Shown here in pieces: positions 1 through 11,800 of a stretch of DNA of 64,000 bases. The DNA comes from Heliocidaris tuberculata (taxonomy: Eukaryota > Echinodermata > Echinoidea > Camarodonta > Echinometridae). The DNA is taken from the NCBI GenBank assembly GCA_025618425.1, contig CM046845.1, forward strand, positions 8,239,491 through 8,303,490, written 5' to 3'. Made by a program: the position numbers and the translations under genes. Position 1 is the stretch's first letter; every line of letters starts with the position of its first letter. The notes under the pieces were generated by a model. The model worked only from the letters and a program-made list of their open reading frames with translations. It was not told the DNA's origin and made no database searches.

Positions 1-1015
1 AGTATTAGAACTACATTTTAAAATACAACTGACCTATAATATAAATCTAAGGTCTCCATTAAGTAAGTACTAGTAATTGCTACGACTACGTCGATGAAAA
101 GGGCTGGGACTGTTAAAATTGGTGTACAACACGGCCGCGCCAAAGAATAACTGTGCATCCATGATCACGAAAGCGAAGGCATGTCAGTCCACACTACCCG
201 CGCCCACCCCGCGTGTGTAACCTTGGGCTGGTCTACTACGTGCTTTCTCAATAGACTGGTCTGTGGCCGTGTTGGTCTTCGCTTCGCGAGTGCATTGATA
301 ACGGTACCGTTGTAATTACCATGATGTTATATAGGAAATAAACTTTCGTTACAAACACTATGTAAACGTAAGTTACTAAACATATAGGCAGAAATTCGAA
401 GTTACTGCAAATATTTATCAAATCTCATACGTACCCATTTTAAGGCAAATTTAGTGCAAATTTCCGGCCCCTACTAACGGAGCGAACGATAGACTTGGCT
501 GAGTACGCCGGATTTCAATTCAGGCAGATTAGTGTTGCTGCCCTCTATCGGAAAATACCGTTTATTTTGTGATGCTAGCGCAGCTAGCTCGGTAATTTTG
601 ATCAGACGTGGTACATATTTTAGTTAAGAACACTCCAGAGAACACTTGGTATATTCTGATAAGTTTCCCTTTGTTTCCCAATTTGGGGATATTATTACTC
701 TTTTCAAAGAAAATAAAATAATGTTTATAGAATCAAGTCGTTTATTTTTTCTGATCTGTTCAAAGGAAATCATGCACGTCAATTTCCTTTTTTGATAGAG
801 TCCATCCGTCTGGCTCTGTCACCTGCTGGCATTTATTGCTGTTTGATATTTGCTTTGTTTAACAAAGTGCATATATCAGTCAGAATTATATTCATGAGGG
901 CAAGGCTACACTTTAATCCCTATAAAGGCGGAACTACAAGAAAGATACCAATGATCAAACTAAAGAATATTTAAAATGAGAATTAACCCTTTTTGGAAAC
1001 TAGGATTGAGGAGGA
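1..1015. other. intergenic, no gene recognised
   Basis: AT-rich sequence with only short open frames (longest about 60 codons) that look like no protein I recognise. No splice-bounded exon, RNA gene or repeat structure could be supported here. Confidence 0.5.
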
Positions 1016-1495
1016 GAAAAATCAGATGATAGTGAACATTTGAAAAATTTCGGACAAAGAATAAGAAAGTTATATATGAATATTTGAAAGCTGAGATCAC
1101 TTATGATAGGGAATCTTTTGTTGCATGGCGATGCAGTCATTAATGCGGTGATGTCATACATGGAGAACTCATCCATCTACTGTGTACACATAAATTATCC
1201 CGTACTCCATTTATTGTCCATTTTAATGATAGAACTTGGTTTTTGTCCAGATATGAGTAACATATTTTTACGTCTTCCCATGAAAAGAAAATGTCTGTTT
1301 TATCACAGGAGTTGAGAATAGGGATACATCAAGTACGAAAAGGCAAATGGAACAGTTCTCATGTACGACATCACACATCATGACCGTATTGTCAATGATA
1401 GGATCTCCATATCATTAGTGATCTCAGCTTTCAAAAATGTATGACTTCCCTATTCTTTGTCTGATTTATATTCGACTTTCTCTGTTTCACTGATT
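1016..1495. repeat. foldback / long-TIR element A
   Basis: Two imperfect inverted arms of about 95-100 bp (about 1016-1110 and 1393-1495) face each other. The best block pairs TTTGAAAGCTGAGATCACT on the left with its complement near 1418-1436, and ACAAAGAATA with its complement. The left arm has the submotif AATAAGAAAGTTAT and, further in, GATGTCAT; both recur in the elements at 35213, 49549 and 61013. There is no transposase frame, so this is probably a non-autonomous DNA element. Ends and target duplication were not resolved. Confidence 0.6.
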
Positions 1496-2125
1496 TTCCG
1501 CTTTCATCAAATCCAATTTTCCATGAAAAGGTAAGACTTTGGAAGGACAGATAATAATGAAGGTGATTTAGAAAGCTAGATGCGATAATACTTGAAGAGA
1601 AAAAAAAGTATGGAAAATAAACATGGTCTAATTAGTAAAGCAGCAACAACAAAAAGGGCAAGGAATGTATGTAGCATGAAACTAGAAGGAAAGACAGAAG
1701 TTTAATAGAAATGTTCAATGGAATTCCCAAAAAGAAATGAAAATGATGAACTTAAAAAAAAGTTTTATCAACTGAAATAATAGAAATTTAATTGCTCCAT
1801 ATATACAAATTAGAACATTCGTGTATCGTTTGTAAGAATTTTAAAAAAGCTCATTAATTGAAAATGTTAATGATTTTCATTATGAACAAAATTGAGAACT
1901 GTAGAAGAGGAAAGATGCAAAATTAAAGCCATTATGAACCAGGAAACCAAATGTAGATGGAAGGAAACAAGAGTAAAAGAGAAGGAATTGTGAATACAAG
2001 AATTATAAGGGGGGGGGCAGATGAAACTGAATATAATGAAAGTAGAAAAGAAAAAAATATATATCACAGAGACTTTTAGAGAAGTGTGATACTGAGTGGT
2101 AGAACAGTATTCTCATAACTTGTAA
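1496..2125. other. intergenic, no gene recognised
   Basis: Purine-rich, A-rich sequence. Reading frames on both strands are short and of low complexity. Nothing else is supported. Confidence 0.4.
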
Positions 2126-2320
2126 GAAGAAGGAGGAGGAGGAGGAGGAGGAGGAGGAGGAGGAGGAGGGGAAGAAGGAGGAGGGGAGGGGAGGAGAAGG
2201 AGGAGGGGGAGGAAGAGGAAGAGGAGGATAAGATGGAGAAGAACAAGAACAAGAAGAACAAGAATAACAAGAACAAGAACAATAACAAGAACAATAACAA
2301 CAACAAGGAGAAAATCAAAA
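2126..2320. repeat. purine microsatellite (AGG)n then (AAGAAC)n
   Basis: A run of AGG trinucleotides from about 2130 to 2220 grades into AAGAAC/AAC-type repeats to about 2310. The Pro/Ser/Leu-rich frames on the minus strand are by-products of the repeat, not genes. Confidence 0.9.
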
Positions 2321-2339
2321 AATTCAACATCGTACAAAT

Positions 2340-5028
2340 CATTCAGTCGACACAAAACTTTAATTTTATTTCACTTCCTTTATGTCATTAGCAAACATAC
2401 AAATATAATTCATGTTCATGTCTGCTCTTCAACATCTTTACCAGACGGTCCATTATTTTGAAAAAGATTCATTAAAATGAGCAGAAAAATAAATCATAAC
2501 CATTAAACAAAGCTAAATATGTTACCTATACCAGAGTCAATTTAACATATTCTGATAATAATATGACATTTCCCCCCTATGTTGTAGTTGTTGTTTTGCC
2601 CAATAAACAACTGTATTTTAAAGTCATGAGTTTTGCAAACATCTTTCTCTAACAGTTTACAGACATTGTACATGTTTGTACTGCACCTTAAAATGCAATT
2701 AAAAATACTCAAGAGATAGTACCCTATAGACCTACTATATGTATAACAAAAGGGGGAAAAATAAAGTGGATTTCCTCCAGTTATATACTGAGGAAGGAAA
2801 AGTACCAATATACAGAAATTTATAATTTTAGGGAGGATAGACTAGATATATATACAACTACAATGCACAATAATTGCATTCAAGACATATGTTGTAAACA
2901 AGTTACTTCACTAATTATATAATTAAGGGTACCTTTGGTGGACTGAAAATGCATAATATTGAGCACTGTGTTATGGCACCACATAAAAATTCCTTGGTTT
3001 TAGAAACCAGTATGCTTCTTGTTTGTAAAAAATATCATTACATGTAAATCATAAAACATTCAGAAAAATCAAGTCAGCCAAACAATTACAAAAATAATGA
3101 TGATGATACACCTTAATTCCTTTTTCAAAGTCATTACAATATCCCTTTTGAAAATCGCTTGAGTCTAAAGGCAATGAAAATGAGATACATCAATGTAAGA
3201 ATGTATCTGGCAGTCCAAGCATTTATAGGCACAATGTGTGGTACCATTGAATAAGTGCACAATGTCTGCACTGGGTAATATCAAGATAAGACAACCATTC
3301 CCAACCATCACCACAAATAACAATAGTACTAGTAATAAAATCATAATTTCATGATTGCATGACAATAAATTTTGTGCCACTCTGGGTAAGATCACAACAC
3401 AAAAATATATGCACCATCAGAGCCGAAAGAAAAGAGCTAAGAGAATATTACTTAGATTTCAGAAAAGGTATTCATGTCACCCCATCACCATGCACACCAC
3501 CACCCTCTAAAGGACAGCATCTATCTATGTATATTGGGAGAGTACTCATTCAAGATTCAAGTAATGTACACTTCTCTTTCACATATGATAATCATTCAGA
3601 GAAGGATATATAGTCAAGTGTGTCTTTGTGGCCACCTCTCTCTAAAGGTCACTTGCCTATAGCAGTCTGGTCACTGCCTCCCTCTACGAGGACATGGATG
3701 TATATATAGCAGAACCCCTCTAAACAGGCCACCTGTCTATAGCGGTCATAATCTCTCACGGTCGCTTCTAATTTACCTATATACCACATTTTGATAGACA
3801 GTACTCAGCTTTTAATAGAAAATTTTGGAAAATTTTATTATCTAAAAACATCAAAAGTGAAATGGGGGATTCTCCAGATGAAAGCACAATGCTTTGAGTA
3901 TCTTATCCTTAAACACCTTTACTCAAGGCTTGACATTTACAGAGATTCAGTAGACACGTACCCCTCAAATTGTACTCCAAATTATACTCCAGACCTCTAA
4001 AATGTGTACAAGGACCTGAAACAATTTGCTCAGGGCCCATAGGTAATAAGTTAGGATGTAGCCCTGCTTTACCCCAGACAATATACACCTTGACAAAACA
4101 GAATCGTTGTACAAATTTGGTCAACATCATCAAGGTTGACTGAAGTCCTAGAAATTTTTTTTTTAAATTTTGATAAATATCTGTGAGTATGTGGGTACCA
4201 GTATATAAACTAAGAGTCCAGGCATTTTTAAAATTAAAAATGTGACTGTGACAATAGAAACATGACAAGTAAAATTTCAAAAAGATGTATACATATACAA
4301 TCATATCAATCAAGTCTACATCGTGTATCCTTGAATAATCACAACTCACAAGTAGTATATTATATCCTCCTTTTTACCACTCTCAATTTCATTATCACTA
4401 TAAACATTCTTTGTGAGCATTTTTAAAGGGAATGTACACATTTGCTTAACCATGCATGTACTTCTAATGGTTTCTTGTCACTAGTCTGAGACATGACATA
4501 ATATTTGAACTAGTAATATGTGAAAAAAAATAGAAATTCACAATATATGGTTCTAATATAGAGTATAAATCATAGAAAGAGTTAATTCCTCCTGTAATGC
4601 ATATCCCAAACTTTAACGTAAGACGTTCCATTTTTGAATACGACCATTAATAAGCAATCACCATTCCATACTGTTCTATAGGTCAATAGGATGTTAACAC
4701 CCAATGTAAACTGATATGAGTTTATGACTTGCAAACAATACAGCACAAACTGAATTAAAAGTATTAAAATAAATTACATGTATATGCATGTTTTGACTAA
4801 GAGATCATGTTAGCTTTGAGCAAAGTTATATTTCTGATAAACTTATGTCTACCTGTGGCACATACCTAGCTGAAAAGCTATTCCATTCACAAGATATTTT
4901 ATGTGACGACAATCTGTCAATGCATGTCATAGATCATGCATAACAATGCAAAAAGGGGAGATGGGCAGGCATTCAACAGTATCAATACCTTTATTATACT
5001 GCCTATCAAGATTATGATCTGGGCAGCG
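2340..5028. other. intergenic, no gene recognised
   Basis: About 2.7 kb with no exon I can recognise. Around 3615-3770 there is a degenerate short-period repeat (variants of GGCCACCTGTCTATAGCGGTC), probably an old dispersed repeat. The longest frame (146 codons, minus strand, 3909-4349) resembles no known family and has no splice or start context in support. Confidence 0.4.
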
Positions 5029-5148
5029 TTTCATCAAACGGTCATAGGTACAAGTTCGCCGACATCCCATTGAAACGCGTGTATCAAAATTAACATGCGT
5101 TTCAATGGGATGTCGGCGAACTTGTACTTATGACGATGTGATGAAACG
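5029..5148. repeat. near-perfect hairpin element
   Basis: Arms at about 5029-5078 and 5097-5147 are inverted copies of each other, with outer end TTTCATCAAACG and inner block TTCGCCGACATCCCATTGAA, around an 18-bp loop. This is the architecture of a short MITE. Its termini resemble those of the 1-kb element at 47108-48126. The right arm overlaps the first unit of the 368-bp tandem duplication. Confidence 0.8.
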
Positions 5149-5870
5149 ATTCCCAGGACTCCATCTTATACCGATTTGAAACTTATTTGAATCCATCACC
5201 CCACATACCATCAGGCTCACCACTTACTGCAAAACCAGAAATTCTTGCATGTATGAAACTTTCGGGAGTTTTGCTTATGGTTGAGATACGTAAAAATTTC
5301 ATGCTGAAAAATAATTGAACAACATGGGATATTGGCACTATATGAGTATCTTTCAGGAAAAACGGCAATCACTAGCAATTCCCCAAAGTTCAATTTCATG
5401 AACAGTTTCTGGTTTTACAATAATGTCATCTACAATTGATGGTCTTTGGACATTTCTGCGCCCACCCAGCTATAAAAAATAGTTTAAGAAGCTAAAATTA
5501 GAGATGTGATGAAACGATTCCCAGGACTCCATCTTATACCGATTTGAAACTTATTTGAATCCATCTCCCCACATACCATCAGGCTCACCACTTACTGCAA
5601 AACCAGAAATTCTTGCATGTATGAAACTTTCGGGAGTTTTGCTTATGGTTGAGATACGTAAAAATTTCATGCTGAAAAATAATTGAACAACATGGGATAT
5701 TGGCACTATATGAGTATCTTTCAGGAAAAACGGCAATCACTAGCAATTCCCCAAAGTTCAATTTCATGAACAGTTTCTGGTTTTACAATAATGTCATCTA
5801 CAATTGATGGTCTTTGGACATTTCTGCGCCCACCCGGCTATAAAAAATAGTTTAAGAAGCTAAAATTAGA
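5135..5870. repeat. 368-bp tandem duplication (2 copies)
   Basis: Copy 1 is 5135-5502 and copy 2 is 5503-5870. They keep exact register, and by eye I found only two substitutions (CCATCACC/CCATCTCC and CACCCAGC/CACCCGGC). Such similarity implies a recent event or an assembly artefact. The pair ends 20 bp beyond the NPEPL1 stop codon, so it probably lies in the NPEPL1 3' UTR or immediate flank. Each copy carries identical 60-codon frames, not considered genes. Confidence 0.92.
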
Positions 5871-5890
5871 GATGTGAAGCTGTACTACGT

Positions 5891-8800
5891 TCATATGAGC
5901 CGTATCTTCTTGGTGGCGCTTTCCACCATCATTTCGTCGTCGATGAGGCCCGGGGGTGAGATGGCTTGGAGGAGTCTGGACTGGGTGGCGCGTCCAAACA
6001 GACCTAGCAGGAGAGCTACACCATATCCTGTCGCTCTCTCACCCTGTGGATAGGGAAATCAAAATGAAGTAACATGCCTTAGTGTGCTAAACCTTTAAGG
6101 AATTATTCACCTGGGGGATGGGGGGGGGGGGGGGGGTGTTGGGAGCGAGGGGGGCTATGGTGCAAAATCCATCCGAAGTCATATGGAAGCAAACTAACTA
6201 ATGAAACAACATACCGGTAAACGAAATGATGACACGCATCAACAAATTATACAGAAAGTAAAACAAAAAATACCAACTTTTCTTTGAACACACCCACTCA
6301 GCTTCAACTTACAAGTCTTTTAAAGTTCTTTAAAGTTAAAGTAGCACTGTTCAAACACTTCTGTCTCTTATCTAAAATGCTTTATAATACATTTAAAGGT
6401 GAATCTAAATTTAGTGGCACATTGCTTTGAGTTAAAATAAAAAGCAAGAAATAAGGTAAACAGACTTTAAGGAAAAAATAAATAAGAAGAAACTTATGAA
6501 TCCATAAAAGCCATAAGGAGCAAATATGGGAGTCTCAAATTAATTAATCTTAATATGATGTAGGATGTGGTAAAAGGATTCTTTAGGTCTCATTGCCAAT
6601 TTTACTTTGAAAGTAGAATTTGATTAGTACCAATTGCAAAAGTAGAAGACTTACTGAGTAACTTGGTGAAGCAATATCAAAATGGATCCAGACTCCACCA
6701 AAGTCAAAGCCAATGTGAGAACCAATGAAGAGACCTGCACAGGAACTCTGAGCATTACCACGATCCTAAAAACAACAACAACAAACAAAAACAAAAGGAT
6801 GAACGGAAAAATATCTTGAAAATCTATTAAAAAAAGAAAAAAAGAAAAAAAGGAGGACAAAAAAGATTACTACATGTACATATTTTTACACTATTGGGAA
6901 TTAGGGAGACTTTACAAGGATTGTATATGTATGAAAAATTAGATTATTTTCCTTCTTTATCAAACAATTTTTGAAACATCTCCAGTTTATTTTTTTTTGT
7001 TTTAAAAGGAAGATTAAGTTTTGGTAAAGGTGAAAAATGGTTTGTGAGCTTTTTTTGCTTGTCAGAGAATTTTGGAGGCAAATGTCCCCCCCCCCACCTT
7101 GTTGAATAACCCTTTTTTTTTTTTTTTTGCTTGTCAGAGCATTTTGGAGGCGAATGTCCCCCCCAAATTTCAAAATGGATTTGCGCCACTGAATACAGGT
7201 TAACCTTTATTCACGGAAGCCCTCTAACATCTTAGAGTGTCCATTCTTTAAAATTCTCAAAACTTCCTTCTTGGTAGCATTTAATTTTACGAGCCTCAGC
7301 CACGATGGTTTAATTCATTTCTTCCCTACAAAATTTCACAGTAGAGACAAACCACCAAATTTTATGTTGATTAGAAAGGTTTCCATTTTCCTGTGGCAGC
7401 TCAAAAATCACGGTTCACATGAGTGAGTTGGCAACGTCTTTATAATCACATGACAGACAAGGATACAGGAAACACGCTCGGTAACGACAAGAATGACTGC
7501 TCGAACAGAGCCATAACAATGAAACTGAAATTGTCTCTTTTTGGATGTGAACTTTGGACAGCTGTCTGGGAGCTGGCAGCTGGTTCCAATAGTTCTCAGC
7601 CATTTAAAGGTACATTGTAATATTTAACTTTTTTTTTTTCTTCAAAATACACTTTTAGAACTATGCATAGATCTACGTTAAGATGCTTGAAAAAGCATAT
7701 TTTGGGCTGCAAAATGAGTAGAAGGTATTAGACACACACAAAAAAAGGGTTTATCATTTCAGTAGTGTGTTAATTTTTTTTCTTTTGTTGTATGAGAAAT
7801 CCCAAACTTCTCAAATTGATTAATTGTCTGACGTGATTTTGTGATTCCAGCAGCAGTTCAAGAAGTTACTATCTCTCTTGAACGGTTGAAACTACTAGGT
7901 GTTAAAAAAAACAGTGCACACTTTGAAACATTAATAACTCAAAAATTATACCCCGTATCAGACTAATGTTTTTACATAGTAAAGTTGAAGGATGTAATAT
8001 TTATTGGGAGGAAGTTTCATATTTCTCTGAATACATTTCTTTAAAAATGTTACTCTAAATATATATAATTAGATATTTCAATTTTTGAAAAATCAAACCT
8101 GCAAAATCTGTGTGCATCAGTAATTAATTCAGAATACACCAATTGCCATTGTGCATCACAGCTGAAATTCCAGAAGTATTTTAACCCATAACAATCATGA
8201 ATCATTAATGACACTGGACAGCAAAAGGTTGGCAACAATGACAGCTACAACACACAATGACAATTGTTGGGTTCTGAATTAATTACTGATATACACAGAT
8301 TTTGTGGCCTTGATTATTCAAACAGTGAAAAATCAAATTAAAAATTCAAATACATGTACCTGTGAAATTAAATGATTCTATATCCCCTTGCATACATCAA
8401 TCACACTGGTGAGACTGACAATAAACCAAACAAAAGCTAACATTAACTGAATGGCCAATATTTTGTAAATTCTTGGTCAGTTTGGAGTCGGTTCAGCACC
8501 TAAGTGCAGTACTCTGACTGCGAAAATGCATATGATTTTGCTGTGAAAAATGTGTACAAAAGTCGGTGTTTTGGAGTGGTTTTCTTTCATCTTGCTTCTG
8601 TTGTGAATAACCTGTCGTTAAGCAGTGAGAGAGATGGGAATAAGCTGTGAGGTCAGGGTGGATTTGGGATGGTTAAGTTGTGAAATAGTCTTCACAATAG
8701 CAGACTTCCTGTCCCCCTGGCCCCGGAAGGATTCTTCTACTGTTAATCTCCAGGATCTCATGGTCAATAGAGGGGTTAGGTTAACAAAAGAACCAGCTTA

Positions 8801-11800
8801 TTGTTGTCTATCTCTTTTCAACAGCAAAACAATGCCTACTGTACAACTTTTTCACTTAATGAATACCCCTTTTCAACAGCAAACAAGATGAATGCGACTG
8901 CATCTCCTATATGCCTCCGCCTAAATTCAGTTGATGGCTCAAACTGCCTACTGGTCTTGAAATATTGTGATAACCAGAATAAAAAGCCTCTAATTACATG
9001 TTGATTGACCTCTTTGATATTTGACCTTACACCTTATAACCCAAAAGTCTGATCACTTTATCTCCTCCTCGTCATGAATACAAAATAGTTGAGATATGGT
9101 GTTAACAAAGGTAAAAAAACATTAATTTCACATGCACCTGTATAATGACCTCTATGACCTGTCACCTTTGACCTACGTAAACAAAAATCTAATCAGTTCG
9201 TCTCATTATGGTGATGCATACTAGTTCCAAGTTTGAAGTTGATACCTCAAATGGTTCTTGAGATATCGCGTTAACAAGGCTAACACCTGCAATTTCAGAA
9301 ATTTACCTGTGACCTTTGACCTTTGACCTACGTACCCCCAAATCTAATTAGATCGTCTTCCTATGGTGATACATACTAGCACCAAGTTTGAAGTTCATAC
9401 CTCATGTGGTTCTTGAGTTATCACTAGAACGAGAAAGCGGGACGGACAGATGGATGGACGGACAACCCGAAAACATAATGCCTCCAGCACCACCTTCGGT
9501 GGGCGGAGGCATAAAAACCTCACTATTTTACACCCTTTTCATTGAAACTTCACAGCTAAATAACATATTTTTTCACAATCAGAGTACCACACTTAAGTGT
9601 TGGTAGTACCACACTTTTTCACTTATTGACTACCCCTTTTCAACAGCAAACAAAACCAACTATTTTATGCCCTTTTCATTAAAACTTCACAGCTAAATCA
9701 CATTTTTTTTTCACAATCAGAGTACCACATTTAAGTGTTGGTAGTACCACACTTTTTCACTTATTGACTACCCCTTTTCAACAGCAAAAAAAACCCAACT
9801 ATTTTACGCCCTTTTCATTAAAACTTCACAGCTGAATCACATTTTTTTTTCACAATCAGAGTACCACACTTAAGTGTTGGTAGTATAAGAATGGTTCTAA
9901 AGCCTTGACTTACCGCTACAGAGTTCTTCATGTCTGCTACTGCACTACCAAACTCACTAAAGTGAAGCTCTGGGCAATATACTAGAGGGAACACCAAGTC
10001 ACCAGTGCTACGACCTGAAAAACAAGCAACATTTCGTTCGAGTGAATTCAGGAATCCATCTTAAAAAACAAAAGAAAAGATTTTCTTTTGTTTTTTTACT
10101 ATGACATGTAAATAATGATCTTTATTAACCTAACTTTTACAGAAGTTAATAACTCTTTATCTATTTACTTTTCCTTAGTTCCTTCCCTTGCATGTCATAA
10201 TCAACAAGTCAAACATGAAACAATTGTTACGCCTCATGGAAGCAGAATACTGTATACAACACATATTTCTATTTTTGCGAATTTCACAAATCGTGAGTGG
10301 GTTGAGAATTTAACAACATCATAAAATATTGCCAACATAAGTAGTCCATTGAATTTGTTGTCTCCTGCTCAGAAATTCACAACTTAGCTTTGTAAAAGTA
10401 CATCATCCTTGCTGTTTGTACATCTGAGAATTTCCCGATCGCGAATTCAACCACTCGTGAAATAGTCTGGCTAGTCCTATTCCCGAAAATTTATGGCCGC
10501 AAAATTTATGGCTTATACAGTAGCTCAATGACATTCTTTTTTGCATTAATCATAGAGTACATGTAATTCTAACCATGCACGAATATGTGAATTTATTATG
10601 AATATAAAAAAGTTTGCATCTCCACTAGATTTACTGACGATGACACATCCCACACATGATTTTTTTTTTATTGTCAATCCTTGTCAATCATCACAAGATA
10701 TATTTTTATCATGCTTGTATTTTTCATGTTGTTTTTATCTTTTGAATTTGAATATGGAAATAAATAAGAATCGTAGCATCGAGTTGGTCTTACCAGCCTT
10801 CATTGATGCTATCTCCCAGTCTTCATTATTGGTTAGGAGTCCAGCATGGTACTTCCCTGTTGAGATCCCCTGGGCACCGGTCAGTGTGGCCATATCCACG
10901 ATGATATCAGCCTTCAGATCTCTTGCTGCATAGGATACCTACAAGATGCAAGTCAATAACAAGAATAGTTATGCGTGTAATCGTAATGATTCTTTTGATG
11001 ATATTGATGATGATGGGGACTATGCTGACATGAAGATTATGATGAACATGATGATAATGATTTTATAGAATGGTATGGTATATTTATTGAAAATTTGTAT
11101 GGCAGTCACGAATGAAGATGATGATAATGATGATGGAGATGATAAAGATGACGGTGAAGATGATGAGGATGGTGATGATGATGATGAGCTTGACGATAAT
11201 GAGGAGGAGGAGGATGATTAATGGTAATGATGATGATGATGATGATGATGTTCATGATGATGAGGATGACGATGTTCTTAATGAGAATGTGGATAAAAAG
11301 GATGTTAATGATGATGATGAGGATGATGATGATTGTGTTGATGAGGATGATGACGATGACATTATTAATAATGATTATAAATATGATAGGAATGATGATA
11401 ATGATGATGATGATGATGATGATTACAATAATGTTGATACTAGCACATTCAGTACAGGGCAGAGTCAGCTAAAACTTATCTGTTTGAAACCTAGTATATA
11501 GCAGCCCTTGTGTTAACCGACGGCACCGGTGGCGATCGCCGTCGGTGCCCGACTCACCTGCCATGCTGCCCCCTCAAATGTGCCTATCACCGACAGCGGT
11601 TCACTGCCGTGCCCTTTTTTTGAATCGCCGTCGGTGCCCGATATCCTTTCAAAGCTAAAGTGCCCTAAAATCCCGAGGCTAAAATGCCCTAAATTGCCTA
11701 AAATCGAGAGGCTAAAATGCCCTAAAATCCCGAGGTCTCACCATGATTTTACTTCTTTCACAATCGGCAATGCCAAACAGCTGTTCGGGGTTCCTGTATT

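Noticed and set aside
3909..4349. 146-codon minus-strand frame
   Set aside because: No recognisable domain, low-complexity composition, and no supporting splice or start signals.
5183..5767. Pairs of identical 60-61 codon frames in the 368-bp repeats as a duplicated small gene
   Set aside because: Identity follows from the DNA duplication; the frames have no domain and lie in the presumed NPEPL1 3' UTR.
11112..11501. 129-codon Asp/Met-rich open frame
   Set aside because: It is the translation of the (GAT)n microsatellite inside an NPEPL1 intron.
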